DNA of 64,000 nt, taken from the NCBI RefSeq assembly GCF_947501225.1, contig NZ_CANMUW010000002.1, positions 372,001 to 436,000 on the forward strand, given 5' to 3'. Below, one piece after another: positions 8,843 through 19,920 of this stretch (position 1 is its first letter; every line of letters starts with the position of its first letter). The position numbers and the translations under genes were made by a program. The notes under the pieces were generated by a model. That model did no database searches, was not told the origin of the DNA, and worked only from the letters and a program-made list of their open reading frames with translations. Origin of the DNA: an uncultured Shewanella sp. (GTDB lineage: Bacteria > Pseudomonadota > Gammaproteobacteria > Enterobacterales > Shewanellaceae).

Positions 8843-10219
8843 ATGATAAGCGTTTTCGACATGTTCAAGATTGGCATAGGACCTTCCAGCTCACATACCG
8901 TGGGCCCGATGAAGGCCGGCAATATCTTTATTAATGATCTTGATAAAAAAGGACTTCTTGAGTCTACCGATGAGTTAAGATCTGAGCTGTTTGGCTCTTT
9001 AGGCCAAACAGGTAAGGGCCACGGCACAGGCAAAGCGGTGATCCTTGGACTCATGGGCGAAGCCCCGGATACCGTCGACACCGATATCATAGATAGTGTC
9101 CTCAAAGAGGTCAGCGATACTCAACAGTTGCAGATGGCCAATGGTACCAGAGTCATCTTCAGTCGCGAGTCGGGTGTGGTCTACCATAGGCGCAAAAGCT
9201 TACCCGCACATGCCAACGCCATGACACTATACGCCTACTCGAAAGGTGAGTGTATCTATGAGAGAACATATTACTCGGTTGGTGGTGGCTTTATCTTAGA
9301 TGAAGATGAAATCAAGGCACAGGATGCATCTCCGGCAGCACAGATTCAATCTGCCCCCTATGACTTTAACAGCGCCAGCGAACTACTTTCGGCGTGTATT
9401 GAAAATGGGTTAAGCATCTCTTCACTCATGATGGCCAATGAACTGAGCGTCGCTCCCGAGAGCCAGGTGAAAGAGCAACTTTGGCACATCTGGCAGACAA
9501 TGAAAAACTGTGTCGAACGAGGTTACCAGAAAGAGGGAATTCTGCCGGGGGGATTAAAATTAAGACGACGTGCTCCGGCCATGTATCGCAGATTGAAAGC
9601 GGAAGGTAAGAATAATATCGACCCCTTAACCGCCTTGGATTGGGTCGACCTGTTTGCACTGTCGGTAAATGAGCAAAATGCGGCTGGTGACAGAGTCGTG
9701 ACCGCGCCAACGAACGGAGCCGCTGGGATTATTCCCGCCGTGCTCTGTTACTACGATACTTTCGTAGAGGAGGTTGACATTGAAGTTTGCTGTCGTTACC
9801 TGTTAACGGCTGCCGCCATCGGCATCCTCTACAAGAAAAATGCTTCAATATCCGGCGCAGAGGTTGGGTGTCAGGGGGAAGTCGGCGTGGCCTGCTCTAT
9901 GGCCGCTGCGGCGCTGACCGAAATAATGGGAGGCACCATAGAGCACGTTGAAAATGCAGCTGAGATCGGCATGGAGCACAACTTAGGCCTGACCTGTGAT
10001 CCCGTCGGTGGCTTGGTACAGGTGCCCTGTATCGAACGAAATGCCATGGGGGCCGTAAAGGCCATCAACGCGTCAAGAATGGCACTGCGTGGCGATGGCA
10101 ATCATAAGGTATCACTGGATAAAGTGATCAAGACCATGATGGATACCGGAAAGGATATGAGAAGCAAATACAAGGAAACCGCTAAGGGTGGTCTGGCTGT
10201 CAATATCGTAGAGTGCTAG
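8843..10219 (+). CDS. sdaA: L-serine ammonia-lyase (serine deaminase), iron-sulfur type
   Basis: The product has 458 residues and is a single-chain enzyme that converts L-serine to pyruvate and ammonia. It opens with [22 protein letters not shown], the conserved start of the beta domain, followed by a helical C-terminal catalytic domain. Cysteines at 343, 385 and 396 (in [18 protein letters not shown] and VPCIERNA) match the positions of the [4Fe-4S] ligands known in the E. coli/Legionella enzymes. AAGG precedes the ATG by 6-7 bases. sdaA and sdaB cannot be separated by sequence alone. A strong terminator follows directly. The upstream inverted repeats suggest specific control. Confidence 0.95.
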   Translation: MISVFDMFKIGIGPSSSHTVGPMKAGNIFINDLDKKGLLESTDELRSELFGSLGQTGKGHGTGKAVILGLMGEAPDTVDTDIIDSVLKEVSDTQQLQMANGTRVIFSRESGVVYHRRKSLPAHANAMTLYAYSKGECIYERTYYSVGGGFILDEDEIKAQDASPAAQIQSAPYDFNSASELLSACIENGLSISSLMMANELSVAPESQVKEQLWHIWQTMKNCVERGYQKEGILPGGLKLRRRAPAMYRRLKAEGKNNIDPLTALDWVDLFALSVNEQNAAGDRVVTAPTNGAAGIIPAVLCYYDTFVEEVDIEVCCRYLLTAAAIGILYKKNASISGAEVGCQGEVGVACSMAAAALTEIMGGTIEHVENAAEIGMEHNLGLTCDPVGGLVQVPCIERNAMGAVKAINASRMALRGDGNHKVSLDKVIKTMMDTGKDMRSKYKETAKGGLAVNIVEC

Positions 10220-10250
10220 TTTTAAGGAGTTGAGCCTCAACGTTGAAAGT

Positions 10251-10278
10251 AAAAACTCGCCATATGGCGAGTTTTTTT
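10251..10278. terminator. Bidirectional terminator between sdaA and cysB
   Basis: The 18-base palindrome at 10255-10272 (ACTCGCC, ATAT centre, GGCGAGT) is flanked by A5 on the left and T7 on the right. It can end both sdaA (rightward) and cysB (leftward). Confidence 0.9.
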
Positions 10279-10290
10279 GTCACACTCATA

Positions 10291-11310
<1,020 letters not shown>

Positions 11311-11492
11311 CTAAAATGGGAGAGTAAGTATAATAATTAGTTATAGTACAACGTAAAAATTAAATCAATCTGGAATATAACATAGTGTTAAACTCAAACA
11401 CACGACATTAGTCAATTACTGAACTAAGATAACTATGCTAGTGTGTTGATTTATAGTAGCATTAACAGAATTGCATAATTAACGGTAGACCT

Positions 11493-12266
11493 ATGATATT
11501 TACTTTGGTTCTGATCCTTATCGGTGCGCTATTATTACTCGTTATCGGAATTAATGTCATACAGCAGCAGAAAGAACGCGCTGAAGCTGAGCGCAGGACA
11601 GAGCTGGCACGGCAACGGGCAATAATCGACGAAACTGAAGAGGTGTTATCTCACACAGGCATGTTCCCCTGCTCTTCTCAGATCGTGCTGGTGTTATATA
11701 AACGTGTCGAAGATGCATTAGGTCTAGCCGTCAAAAATGCCGCCAATCAGGCGGCCGATTATCAACGCAGAGCCGTCGATATCCGAGCCCAGATAGAAGC
11801 GTTACAATCTTCCCCCAAGACCTCACCGGCCATCGAAGGATTTCGTCTGCCGGATGATGATAAGCAGATCCTTACTCTGGTGCAGGTACTGAAAAAGCTT
11901 AAAGCGATACTGAGAGCCGAACACAACAAAGGGAAAGTTGACCCGACCGTCTTTTCTGAAGAGGAGGGGCGAATCGATAGCCTTCAATTACGAATTAATG
12001 TCGATTCAATGCTATCCAGAGGCAGGGCAGCCTGCTTTATGAAGCAATATGGCTCCGCTAAACAGATGGTGACTAAAGCGCTCTCTACGTTACATGCCAT
12101 TAAGGCTCAGACGCCAAACGACCCCTTCATTGCCCGTAAGGTCGATGAGGCCAAAGCCATGTTAGATGAGATCACCGGTGCCCAGAAACAGGCATCTCCT
12201 GTGGTAAAACAGGAGAAAGACGAAGAGGATATCGATGTCCTGTTTCAGCCGAAGAAGAAGTGGTAA
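11493..12266 (+). CDS. Conserved membrane-anchored protein of unknown function
   Basis: The product has 257 residues. A single N-terminal membrane helix (residues 1-22, IFTLVLILIGALLLLVIGINVI) is followed by a charged coiled-coil stretch (QQQKERAEAERRTELARQRA) and a mostly helical cytoplasmic body. The pattern at 190-225 (SRGRAACFMKQYGSAKQMVTKAL) resembles a TPR-like helix pair. The tail ends in acidic residues and PKKKW. No catalytic motif is visible. It lies between cysB and topA and is closed by its own bidirectional terminator. I do not recognise a characterised homologue; a membrane-tethered scaffold is only a guess from its architecture. Confidence 0.75.
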   Translation: MIFTLVLILIGALLLLVIGINVIQQQKERAEAERRTELARQRAIIDETEEVLSHTGMFPCSSQIVLVLYKRVEDALGLAVKNAANQAADYQRRAVDIRAQIEALQSSPKTSPAIEGFRLPDDDKQILTLVQVLKKLKAILRAEHNKGKVDPTVFSEEEGRIDSLQLRINVDSMLSRGRAACFMKQYGSAKQMVTKALSTLHAIKAQTPNDPFIARKVDEAKAMLDEITGAQKQASPVVKQEKDEEDIDVLFQPKKKW

Positions 12267-12286
12267 AGCGATTAACCAGCTTTCAT

Positions 12287-12314
12287 AAAAAACCAGCTAT
12301 TATGCTGGTTTTTT
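12287..12314. terminator. Bidirectional terminator after the unknown gene
   Basis: AACCAGC (12291-12297) pairs with GCTGGTT (12304-12310) across TATTAT, flanked by A4 and T7. Confidence 0.9.
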
Positions 12315-12351
12315 TATGGATTAAACCCTTGGGCCTCAAAAGCTCCACACC

Positions 12352-12505
12352 TTTCGCGGCTAAAGCCGTTCCTAACAGGACATCGGCAGAAGCCCTATTA
12401 GCAGATCTCAACAGATTTGCGCCTAAAGCCGCTCCTACACAGACCATCGACTGAAATTCTTTTACCAGATCCCAACAGATTCGGGGCTGAAGCGGCTCCT
12501 GCATG
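12352..12505. repeat. Two and a half tandem copies of a 63-64 bp unit containing a GCGGCT-AAAGCCG palindrome
   Basis: Copies begin at about 12352, 12416 and 12480. Copies 1 and 2 share the frame GCTAAAGCCG-TCCTA-ACAG-CATCG and end in CAGATC-CAACAGAT; copy 3 breaks off after CGGCTCCTGCATG. The core resembles the REP-like GTAGGAGCGGCTTTAGCC elements scattered in many gammaproteobacteria. The array sits between two terminators, in the non-coding space between the unknown gene and topA. Confidence 0.65.
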
Positions 12506-12506
12506 A

Positions 12507-12534
12507 AAAAGCCCCGATGTATATCGGGGCTTTT
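12507..12534 (-). terminator. Intrinsic terminator of topA
   Basis: AGCCCCGAT (12510-12518) pairs with ATCGGGGCT (12523-12531) across a short loop. Read leftward the stem is followed by T5. It lies 34 bases past the topA stop. Confidence 0.88.
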
Positions 12535-12567
12535 GGCAATCAACATCAGAGATGCAAGTATAGCGGC

Positions 12568-15234
12568 TTACTTCTTCGCTTTCGGCTTGGCCTTAGCTTT
12601 AGGCTTGGCTTTCTTCTTGGACTCAGTCACCCACTTGCCGTCGATAAACTTAGATGTCCAGCCTGTTGCCTTGCCATCGACATCGGTCGCAACATACTGC
12701 TCCTTCGTCTTACGGCTGAATCGAACAGTCGCCTTGTTGCCGTCATCGTCGGTAACAGGCGCATCGGCCAGATAGGCATACTTAGGCCATAACAGTTCAC
12801 GATACTTGACCAACTCCTCCACTAACGGAGCACGGGTCTCACGTGACTTAGGGAAAGTACTTGCAGCCATGAAGATCCCTGCCGCACCATCTCTGAGTAC
12901 GAAATAACCATCAGACTTGGTACACTTCAACTCAGGAAGGTGGATAGGGTCTTCCTTCGGCGGAGCAGCTTCACCGCTCTTAAGTAACTTACGGGTATTC
13001 TTACAATCGGCATTAGTACAACCAAAATACTTACCGAAGCGACCATTTTTAAGCTCCATATCGTTACCACAACGATCGCACTCAATAATCGGCCCTTCAT
13101 AACCTTTGATCTTAAACTGACCCAGCTCGACCTCATAACCATTACAGATAGGGTTATTACCACAGACATGAAGTTTACGCTTCTCATCGATAAGGTAACT
13201 ATCCATCGCCGTACCACACACACCACAACGGTGCTTGGCTCTCAGCGCATCTGTCTCTGCATCTTCGCTGTTTTCACTCACGGCCTCTTCGCCGGGAGTC
13301 AGGTTCATCGTCGTCTTGCAACGCTCCTTAGGTGGCAATGCATATCCGGAGCAGCCTAGGAAGACGCCTGTGGTTCCGGTGCGAATTCCCATAGGTCTCT
13401 CACAGGTTGGACACTTGATGTCCGTCAGCACCATCTCATTAGGGCGCATGCCGCCCTCCTCCGGTGCTAACTCGGCCTGCTCGATCTGCTTGGTCAGATC
13501 TTTATAGAAGCCATCGAGAACCTTCTTCCACTCCAACTCCCCCTGAGCCACATCATCAAGAGTCTGCTCCATGCTGGCGGTAAAGTCATAACTCATCAAC
13601 TCTTTGAAACTACCGATGAGGCTCTCACTGACGATCTCGCCCATCTTCTCGGCATAGAAACGACGGTTCTCAACCTTCACATAACCGCGATCCTGAATCG
13701 TCGAGATGATGGTCGCATAGGTCGAAGGACGTCCGATACCACGTTTCTCGAGCTCTTTTACCAGCGATGCTTCACCATATCTTGCCGGCGGCTTGGTAAA
13801 GTGCTGCTTAGGCAGTAACTCCTGCAAATTCAGCTTATCGCCCTTGGCAACGACAGGAAGCGTATTATCCTCTTCATTTTTCTTCTTCACTACAGTCTGG
13901 ACGCGAGTCCAGCCGTCGAAACGTAGTGTGCGCCCGGTTGCCTTAAGTTCAAAATCGCCGGCTTCAACCGTCAATCGGGTCGCATCATATTTAGCCGGTG
14001 TCATCTGACAAGCCACAAACTGGCGCCAGATCAACTCATATAAGCGCTGTGCATCCCTCTCCATATCCTTCATGGATGCGGCCTGCACTTTCACATCTGA
14101 GGGACGAATCGCCTCGTGCGCTTCCTGAGCTCCATCTTTGCTGCCATAACGAATGGGGGCATCCGGCAGGTATCTGTCGCCGAACTCCTTACCGATCATC
14201 TCCCGTACACCATCGAGTGCTTCCTGGCTCAAATTGGTCGAGTCGGTACGCATATAGGTGATATGACCGGCCTCATAGAGACGTTGTGCCATCATCATGG
14301 TCTTCTTAACACCAAACCCTAAGCGGGTACTCGCGGCCTGTTGCAAGGTAGAGGTGATATAGGGCGCCGACGGCTTGCTGGATGTCGCCCGGTCTTCACG
14401 AGCCGCGACAACAAAACTTGATTGAGACAGTGCCGCCGTAGCAGTTTGAGCCTCAGATTCAGTAACCGGGTTAAACGCCTTCCCCTGAAACTTAACCACC
14501 TGCATCTTTAATGCATCATGCTTCTGTGTTTCAAGTTGAGCGTGAATATCCCAGAACTCTTCAGGGACAAAGGCTTTAATCTCGCTCTCTTTTTCGACAA
14601 CCAGCCTGGTCGCCACCGATTGCACACGGCCCGCGGAGAGTCCGCGAGCCACTTTTTTCCACAGTAGCGGAGAAACCATAAAGCCAACGACACGATCGAG
14701 GAAACGCCTCGCCTGTTGCGCGTTGACCATGTTGGTATCTAAGCTGGATGGATTACTGAATGCATCCTGAATCGCAGATTTGGTGATCTCATTAAACACC
14801 ACACGTTGATAACGAGAAGCATCACCACCGATCACCTCCTGAAGGTGCCACGCAATGGCCTCTCCCTCTCTATCCAAATCGGTTGCGAGAAAGATTTGGT
14901 CGGCGGATTCGGCTAAGGTTTGCAGCTCTTTAACTACCTTCTCTTTACCCGGAAGCGTCTGATACTTGGCTTTCCAGCCCTTATCAGGATCGACCCCCAT
15001 ACGAGCTACAAGTGCTTGTTTGGCTTTCATGCTCTTGTAGATAGCTTTCTCTTCAGGAGCCATTTTTCGTACTTCTGCCGGCGTTTTGGTTGCCACTTTT
15101 GCATCTGGACTGGATGATGTTGGCAGGTCACGAATATGACCCACACTCGATTTCACGATGTAATCTTTGCCGAGATATTTGTTAATAGTCTTGGCTTTGG
15201 CCGGTGATTCGACAATAACTAGCGATTTACCCAT
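12568..15234 (-). CDS. topA: DNA topoisomerase I
   Basis: The product has 888 residues and is a type IA topoisomerase that relaxes negative supercoils. The Toprim domain starts [22 protein letters not shown], with the [13 protein letters not shown] acidic triad near residue 115. The catalytic tyrosine is Tyr327, in [14 protein letters not shown]. Three C4 zinc-ribbon modules follow: [11 protein letters not shown]..., [11 protein letters not shown]... and [21 protein letters not shown]. The protein ends in a lysine/alanine-rich tail ([15 protein letters not shown]), which probably binds DNA and RNA polymerase. It is monocistronic with its own terminator. Confidence 0.97.
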   Translation of the reverse strand: MGKSLVIVESPAKAKTINKYLGKDYIVKSSVGHIRDLPTSSSPDAKVATKTPAEVRKMAPEEKAIYKSMKAKQALVARMGVDPDKGWKAKYQTLPGKEKVVKELQTLAESADQIFLATDLDREGEAIAWHLQEVIGGDASRYQRVVFNEITKSAIQDAFSNPSSLDTNMVNAQQARRFLDRVVGFMVSPLLWKKVARGLSAGRVQSVATRLVVEKESEIKAFVPEEFWDIHAQLETQKHDALKMQVVKFQGKAFNPVTESEAQTATAALSQSSFVVAAREDRATSSKPSAPYITSTLQQAASTRLGFGVKKTMMMAQRLYEAGHITYMRTDSTNLSQEALDGVREMIGKEFGDRYLPDAPIRYGSKDGAQEAHEAIRPSDVKVQAASMKDMERDAQRLYELIWRQFVACQMTPAKYDATRLTVEAGDFELKATGRTLRFDGWTRVQTVVKKKNEEDNTLPVVAKGDKLNLQELLPKQHFTKPPARYGEASLVKELEKRGIGRPSTYATIISTIQDRGYVKVENRRFYAEKMGEIVSESLIGSFKELMSYDFTASMEQTLDDVAQGELEWKKVLDGFYKDLTKQIEQAELAPEEGGMRPNEMVLTDIKCPTCERPMGIRTGTTGVFLGCSGYALPPKERCKTTMNLTPGEEAVSENSEDAETDALRAKHRCGVCGTAMDSYLIDEKRKLHVCGNNPICNGYEVELGQFKIKGYEGPIIECDRCGNDMELKNGRFGKYFGCTNADCKNTRKLLKSGEAAPPKEDPIHLPELKCTKSDGYFVLRDGAAGIFMAASTFPKSRETRAPLVEELVKYRELLWPKYAYLADAPVTDDDGNKATVRFSRKTKEQYVATDVDGKATGWTSKFIDGKWVTESKKKAKPKAKAKPKAKK

Positions 15235-15766
15235 AGAATGATCTGCGCCAAAAAAGTCTCAAAATTTGTCAATTGGCTCCATATATAGAGGGTTGTCACG
15301 ATACTTTCAAGCTTATCCCTCTTTTATTTGTATCGTTGAGCCAATAATTAACCGTTTTGAAACTATTTCTAAAATAAGTGTGAAAAAAATAATTGCGTAA
15401 TTAAAAACTAATATTTCATTATTAGTCATCTAGCAAGTAATTGTTGTGCATTTCGATGCAAAAATCACAAAATACCTATTTTCGCCTACCTTGTTAACCT
15501 TAAAACCTCAAGTATACTGGGCAAAAAATTTGGTAAAAAAAGTAATAATTCAATCGAATTTACGCAATGATAGCCATTTATCTCAGGTTCTGCACCCCCG
15601 GTTATTCGGCGCTAAGTCACTTTAAGATAAAAACAAATAAAATTATCAGGAAATTTGGGGAGATCGTCGGCAGGTTCAAATTCCACTTGTTGATGCAGAT
15701 ATAAACATATGACCCATTTTACTTCAACAGATAAAAAAGGTATTGCTACCCTAAAAAGGAAAAATA
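15235..15766. other. Divergent topA/astB intergenic region
   Basis: This 532-base AT-rich gap separates divergent genes. TGCAT-TTCG-ATGCA at 15447-15460 is a short palindrome in the TGNAT-4-ATNCA form of an ArgR operator half-pair, which would suit an arginine-catabolism gene, but it deviates from the consensus and lies about 300 bases from astB. AATTGCGTAATT lies near 15390. No gene was supported. Confidence 0.4.
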
Positions 15767-17104
15767 ATGAAGCATTTTGAAGCGAATTTTGATGGACTGG
15801 TTGGACCGACTCACAACTATGCCGGGCTCTCTTTCGGTAATGTTGCCTCTCTTAATAATGCAACCGCGATTTCAGATCCACGAGCTGCGGCCAAACAGGG
15901 GCTAAAAAAAGCAAAGGCTCTCGCTGATATGGGACTAGTCCAGGGTATGTTAGCCCCTCAGGAGCGCCCAGATCTTCATACACTGCGTAGAATTGGTTTT
16001 TCCGGTACAGATGCTGAAGTTTTAAAAAAAGCAGCCAAGCAGGCTCCAGCACTCCTAAGAGCATGTTGCAGTGCATCGAGCATGTGGACAGCCAATGCGG
16101 CGACCGTATCCCCAAGCGCCGACACCCATGATGGCAAGTTACACTTTACCCCCGCAAACCTGGTTGATAAGTTACACCGTAGCATCGAGCCTGTCACTAC
16201 GGGCAATATTCTTGCCGCGACATTCAGCAATTCACGCCACTTCACCCACCACCAGCATCTTCCTGAGCACAACAGCTTTGGTGATGAGGGAGCGGCCAAC
16301 CATACCCGCTTGTGTAAAGATTATGGCAACGCAGGTGTCGAGCTGTTTGTCTATGGTCAGGAGGCGACCAATCCGGCGGCACCTAAACCATCTAAGTTTC
16401 CCGCCAGGCAGACCCTGGAAGCCTCACAGGCGATAGCACGCCTTCACCAACTCGATGAAGAGAATACCGTATTTATCTCGCAAAACCCGGACGTCATCGA
16501 TCAGGGGGTGTTTCACAACGATGTGATTGCCGTCGGTAACCAGAATGTCCTCTTCTACCACGAGCAGGCCTTTGTCGATACCAAGAACAAACTCGATGAG
16601 ATAAAACGTAAGTTCGGCGACAGCGAACTTCACTTCATCGAAGTGCCTACAACTAAAGTTTCGATACAGGACGCGGTGAAGAGTTATCTGTTCAATACTC
16701 AGATCATCACCCTGCCATCGGGTGAGATGGCCATCATAGCCCCGACCAACTGTCAGGAAAATGAAGCCGTTCACGCCTATCTCAAAGAGGTCGTCACCTT
16801 AGGCACTCCAATTAAACAGGTTAGCTATTTCGATGTTAAGCAGAGCATGCAAAATGGTGGCGGGCCTGCGTGTCTGAGGCTACGTGTCGCCATGAACGAT
16901 ATGGAGCTGGCCGCGGTCAATCAGCACACCCTGATGAGTGATGCCCTGTTTACCCGCCTGAACGCCTGGGTAGATAAGCATTACCGTGACCGTCTCAGCG
17001 TCGACGATTTAGCCGACCCGCAGGTACTCATAGAGTCGCGAACTGCGCTTGATGAGCTGACACAGATAATGAAGTTGGGCAGTGTGTATCAGTTCCAGAA
17101 GTAG
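15767..17104 (+). CDS. astB: N-succinylarginine dihydrolase
   Basis: The product has 445 residues (E. coli 447). AstB is the second enzyme of the arginine succinyltransferase pathway; it hydrolyses N2-succinylarginine to succinylornithine, CO2 and two ammonia. It belongs to the amidinotransferase fold. [18 protein letters not shown] at the start and the C-terminal [12 protein letters not shown] box with the catalytic nucleophile Cys369 are diagnostic. AAAAGG precedes the ATG by 8 bases. The gene stands alone here, whereas enterobacteria have it inside astCADBE, so the rest of the pathway must be elsewhere. A terminator follows. Confidence 0.96.
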   Translation: MKHFEANFDGLVGPTHNYAGLSFGNVASLNNATAISDPRAAAKQGLKKAKALADMGLVQGMLAPQERPDLHTLRRIGFSGTDAEVLKKAAKQAPALLRACCSASSMWTANAATVSPSADTHDGKLHFTPANLVDKLHRSIEPVTTGNILAATFSNSRHFTHHQHLPEHNSFGDEGAANHTRLCKDYGNAGVELFVYGQEATNPAAPKPSKFPARQTLEASQAIARLHQLDEENTVFISQNPDVIDQGVFHNDVIAVGNQNVLFYHEQAFVDTKNKLDEIKRKFGDSELHFIEVPTTKVSIQDAVKSYLFNTQIITLPSGEMAIIAPTNCQENEAVHAYLKEVVTLGTPIKQVSYFDVKQSMQNGGGPACLRLRVAMNDMELAAVNQHTLMSDALFTRLNAWVDKHYRDRLSVDDLADPQVLIESRTALDELTQIMKLGSVYQFQK

Positions 17105-17138
17105 GAACAATCGCAAAGAACGATTTAAACTCCCCCAA

Positions 17139-17169
17139 AAAAAACCCAAGGTCTTACCTTGGGTTTTTT
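17139..17169. terminator. Bidirectional terminator between astB and the Ig-like lipoprotein gene
   Basis: AAAACCCAAGGT (17141-17152) pairs with ACCTTGGGTTTT (17156-17167) across a 3-base loop, with T-runs readable in both directions. Confidence 0.92.
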
Positions 17170-17184
17170 ATTAAGTCTTAGCTT

Positions 17185-19704
17185 TTACTCAATCACTATT
17201 CCGATAGAAACAACCTCTGTCACTAACCCATTTGGGCTCTCAACATGAACTAAGAACACGCCCGAATTAGGTTCATCCTCCCCCTTGATTGTGACAGCAA
17301 AATCGCGACCGCCATTATAGTTGCTGCTTGGCCAGATAAACTCATTACCACTTACTACAGAGCCTGCCGTAGCCGTGAAAGTCACCTTGCTTCCTGCCGG
17401 CATCTGCTGGTTATGAAGATCTGAGATAGTAAAGTATACACTGGCAGCCCCTTTACCAACTATGGTTATCACTCCAGGGTTATGCACCCCATCCTTATCG
17501 TCGATAACAATATCTGCATGCCTGGTCGCCACAGCACCGCTTCCTGACATCACCATGGTCAGGCTTCTGCGTACATATAACGACTTAGAGTCATTAATGC
17601 CATCGGCACAACCTGCGTGAGCGGGAGAAGAGCAGAGTACGCCGTTGTACAAGCCATCTTTGAAATCAAATACGTTATTTGAGTTAAAATCGACTAACTC
17701 CTCTAAAGCGCCACCTTCGAGACCGATTAACTGTCCACTAGGTTGCGGGTTAAAGACAGTATCTTCGTTATAATCGTTAAATGCATCATCAAGATCGAAG
17801 GACTCACCGGTAACATCTTTGCCGGTCAAGAACTCACTCATCTCACTGGCATCGAAACGACCATTACCATTGAGATCCGGGAAGGTCTCCTCACCGATCG
17901 CCGTCGCCGTTATCGTCGCCCGGCCACCATATTTCTGCCCATAGAAGTTACCGTAGACGCGGGTTTGCGCATCGTTGGTAATATCACAAACAGCCGAGTC
18001 ACTCTCATTCACTTTCAGCACATAGCAGGCTAACTCAGCGGTTGGGTTACGGATCTGAACTCCTCGCTCATCGAACAGTGACTGTCCCTCGGGTCTTGCC
18101 AACTGACTGGTCCAGGTAACACTGCAGGCACCGTTCTGAGTTTGACATGCATCCTCAATTGCCCCGCCCTCGGTTGTAAAAGAAACCGTCGTTCCATCGG
18201 GCACCGGGTTGTTGAAGGCATCGGCCATTCGTGCGGTGACTTCTACTGTTGTCCCGTCAATATCCCAACCCTCGGCATTGAGCACTACGGCAGAGAGTGA
18301 GAAGCTATCCTGATCCGGAATACCGGTTGAGATGATCAGCTGCTTAGACTGACTGGAAATAACCGGGTTAGAGTTATCGTCCACGGTAGCCGTCACTCTG
18401 ACAGAGGTCGCCACAGTACCCGTTGTCACGACCGTTTGAACTATACCTTCATTATTGGTCGTCGCAGAAACCGGGCTGATATCTACACCACCTACGTTAG
18501 TATTGAGTTCAAACAGTACATTCTGATTACTGACCGGATTACTGTTCTTATCGAGCACCTGAAACTTAACCGTTGAGGACTCGACGCCTCCGGTTCCTAA
18601 GATACCGATATTTTCCGGTTCGGCCGAGACAAAGATAATACTGCCCACATCGGCCTGAAGCACGTTGATGATACCGACAGCCGATAGGCTGATGCCACCG
18701 GCATTGGCGGTGACATTTATCTGATCCTCACCTACACACCCTTGCGCCAGATAGGTCGAAGTGGCAATACCATTACTTGAAGATACCGGCGAGCTTATCT
18801 CAGCCTGTGCCGGATTTTTAGTGGCACAAGTTGATGAGAAGTTTACATCGACAGGCTGGGTAAAGGGCGTGCCCTGATCGTCCTGAATAAGGACTGAGAT
18901 GGTTGCCGTGCCACCGGCAGACAAATTAGCGGTGCTAACCTCGGCGACCCCCTCTTCGAAGGGGCTGCCGCTTCCCATCACAACGTTGGTTGCGCCAACC
19001 ACGACAATCGTTTTACCAACCTCATTTGTCGACAAACTTGCAGTGACTTCACCTGCGCCCAGGGAGCTTCCCGCATAGATATCGACGGTAGCCTTACCAT
19101 CAGAATCGGTTACCGCACTTTTAATGGGAAGATCGCCGATAGGGCTGTCAAACGTTACGATTACCGGTTTATTTATCCCGGTTACCGTAGCCGTTAATTT
19201 ACCAGGCGATAATGTACTAATCGTTTGAATTGGGTTGCCGGCACCATCTGTCAACACCAAAGAGACTTGAGCACCACCTCCGGCTTCACCGCCATCACCT
19301 ACCATAGTGACATTCAAAGAGGCTGACTCTCCGGAGGAGATAGTAGCAGTAACTGTTGCTCCGGTATTTATCTCCGCTGTATTGAGTTGAATGGTCGCGA
19401 CACCATCTGAATTGGTCGCAACTTCACCGGTACCGGGAGCGAAAGTTCCGTAGCTTTCATTATTTAAGGTAAAGGAAACTAAGGTACTGACCGGAGCCCC
19501 GCTGGAAGTTTTCACCGTTGCGGTAATCGTTGCGGGCTCTGCAACGGATACTTGGGTGTTATCGACTGCTAACTCAACCGTAATGGCCGCCGGAGGTGTC
19601 GTTCCTCCACCACTACCGTCATCAACAATATCCCCTCCGCCACTACAGGCTACGAGAAAAAACGACCAGATAAATGCGACAAAAACTTGATAAGCTGACT
19701 TCAT
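17185..19704 (-). CDS. Large lipoprotein with bacterial Ig-like (Big-1) repeats
   Basis: The product has 839 residues. The signal peptide ends in the lipobox LVAC (Cys20), followed by a GGG- and D-rich linker, so the protein is a lipoprotein. Residues 40 to about 530 hold repeated Big-1-like domains, each with a pattern such as PVSTLVSFTLN...GVATIQLNT...TVTATI and NGIATSTYLAQ or NEGIVQTVVT. Residues about 600-690 contain acidic loops like DLNGNGRFDASE and DFNSNNVFDFKDG that resemble calcium-binding EF-hand/dockerin loops. It resembles intimin/invasin-type surface proteins without their outer-membrane barrel. The function is unknown; adhesion or an envelope matrix role is an inference. It is a single-gene unit that converges on astB. 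Confidence 0.75.
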   Translation of the reverse strand: MKSAYQVFVAFIWSFFLVACSGGGDIVDDGSGGGTTPPAAITVELAVDNTQVSVAEPATITATVKTSSGAPVSTLVSFTLNNESYGTFAPGTGEVATNSDGVATIQLNTAEINTGATVTATISSGESASLNVTMVGDGGEAGGGAQVSLVLTDGAGNPIQTISTLSPGKLTATVTGINKPVIVTFDSPIGDLPIKSAVTDSDGKATVDIYAGSSLGAGEVTASLSTNEVGKTIVVVGATNVVMGSGSPFEEGVAEVSTANLSAGGTATISVLIQDDQGTPFTQPVDVNFSSTCATKNPAQAEISSPVSSSNGIATSTYLAQGCVGEDQINVTANAGGISLSAVGIINVLQADVGSIIFVSAEPENIGILGTGGVESSTVKFQVLDKNSNPVSNQNVLFELNTNVGGVDISPVSATTNNEGIVQTVVTTGTVATSVRVTATVDDNSNPVISSQSKQLIISTGIPDQDSFSLSAVVLNAEGWDIDGTTVEVTARMADAFNNPVPDGTTVSFTTEGGAIEDACQTQNGACSVTWTSQLARPEGQSLFDERGVQIRNPTAELACYVLKVNESDSAVCDITNDAQTRVYGNFYGQKYGGRATITATAIGEETFPDLNGNGRFDASEMSEFLTGKDVTGESFDLDDAFNDYNEDTVFNPQPSGQLIGLEGGALEELVDFNSNNVFDFKDGLYNGVLCSSPAHAGCADGINDSKSLYVRRSLTMVMSGSGAVATRHADIVIDDKDGVHNPGVITIVGKGAASVYFTISDLHNQQMPAGSKVTFTATAGSVVSGNEFIWPSSNYNGGRDFAVTIKGEDEPNSGVFLVHVESPNGLVTEVVSIGIVIE

Positions 19705-19920
19705 GCCAGACTCCCTGTTACTCAGAATGTAATTTTAAGCAAAGCGCTTATTACTTATAGCCCAACATTACATAATTTTCCCGCTACTTTTCCATAACTA
19801 TCTTATTTTATTTCGTTAAAAGAGCGAAAAACTTTAACTATCTGCCCATTTCATCGCCAGAACTTTCTTGCTAGGCTTATTGTGCAAATTGAAAAGCATA
19901 AAAATTATACAGGAAGCACT

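Noticed and set aside
15447..15460. ArgR operator for astB
   Set aside because: The palindrome is short, deviates from the consensus and lies about 300 bases from the gene; noted only in the gap description.
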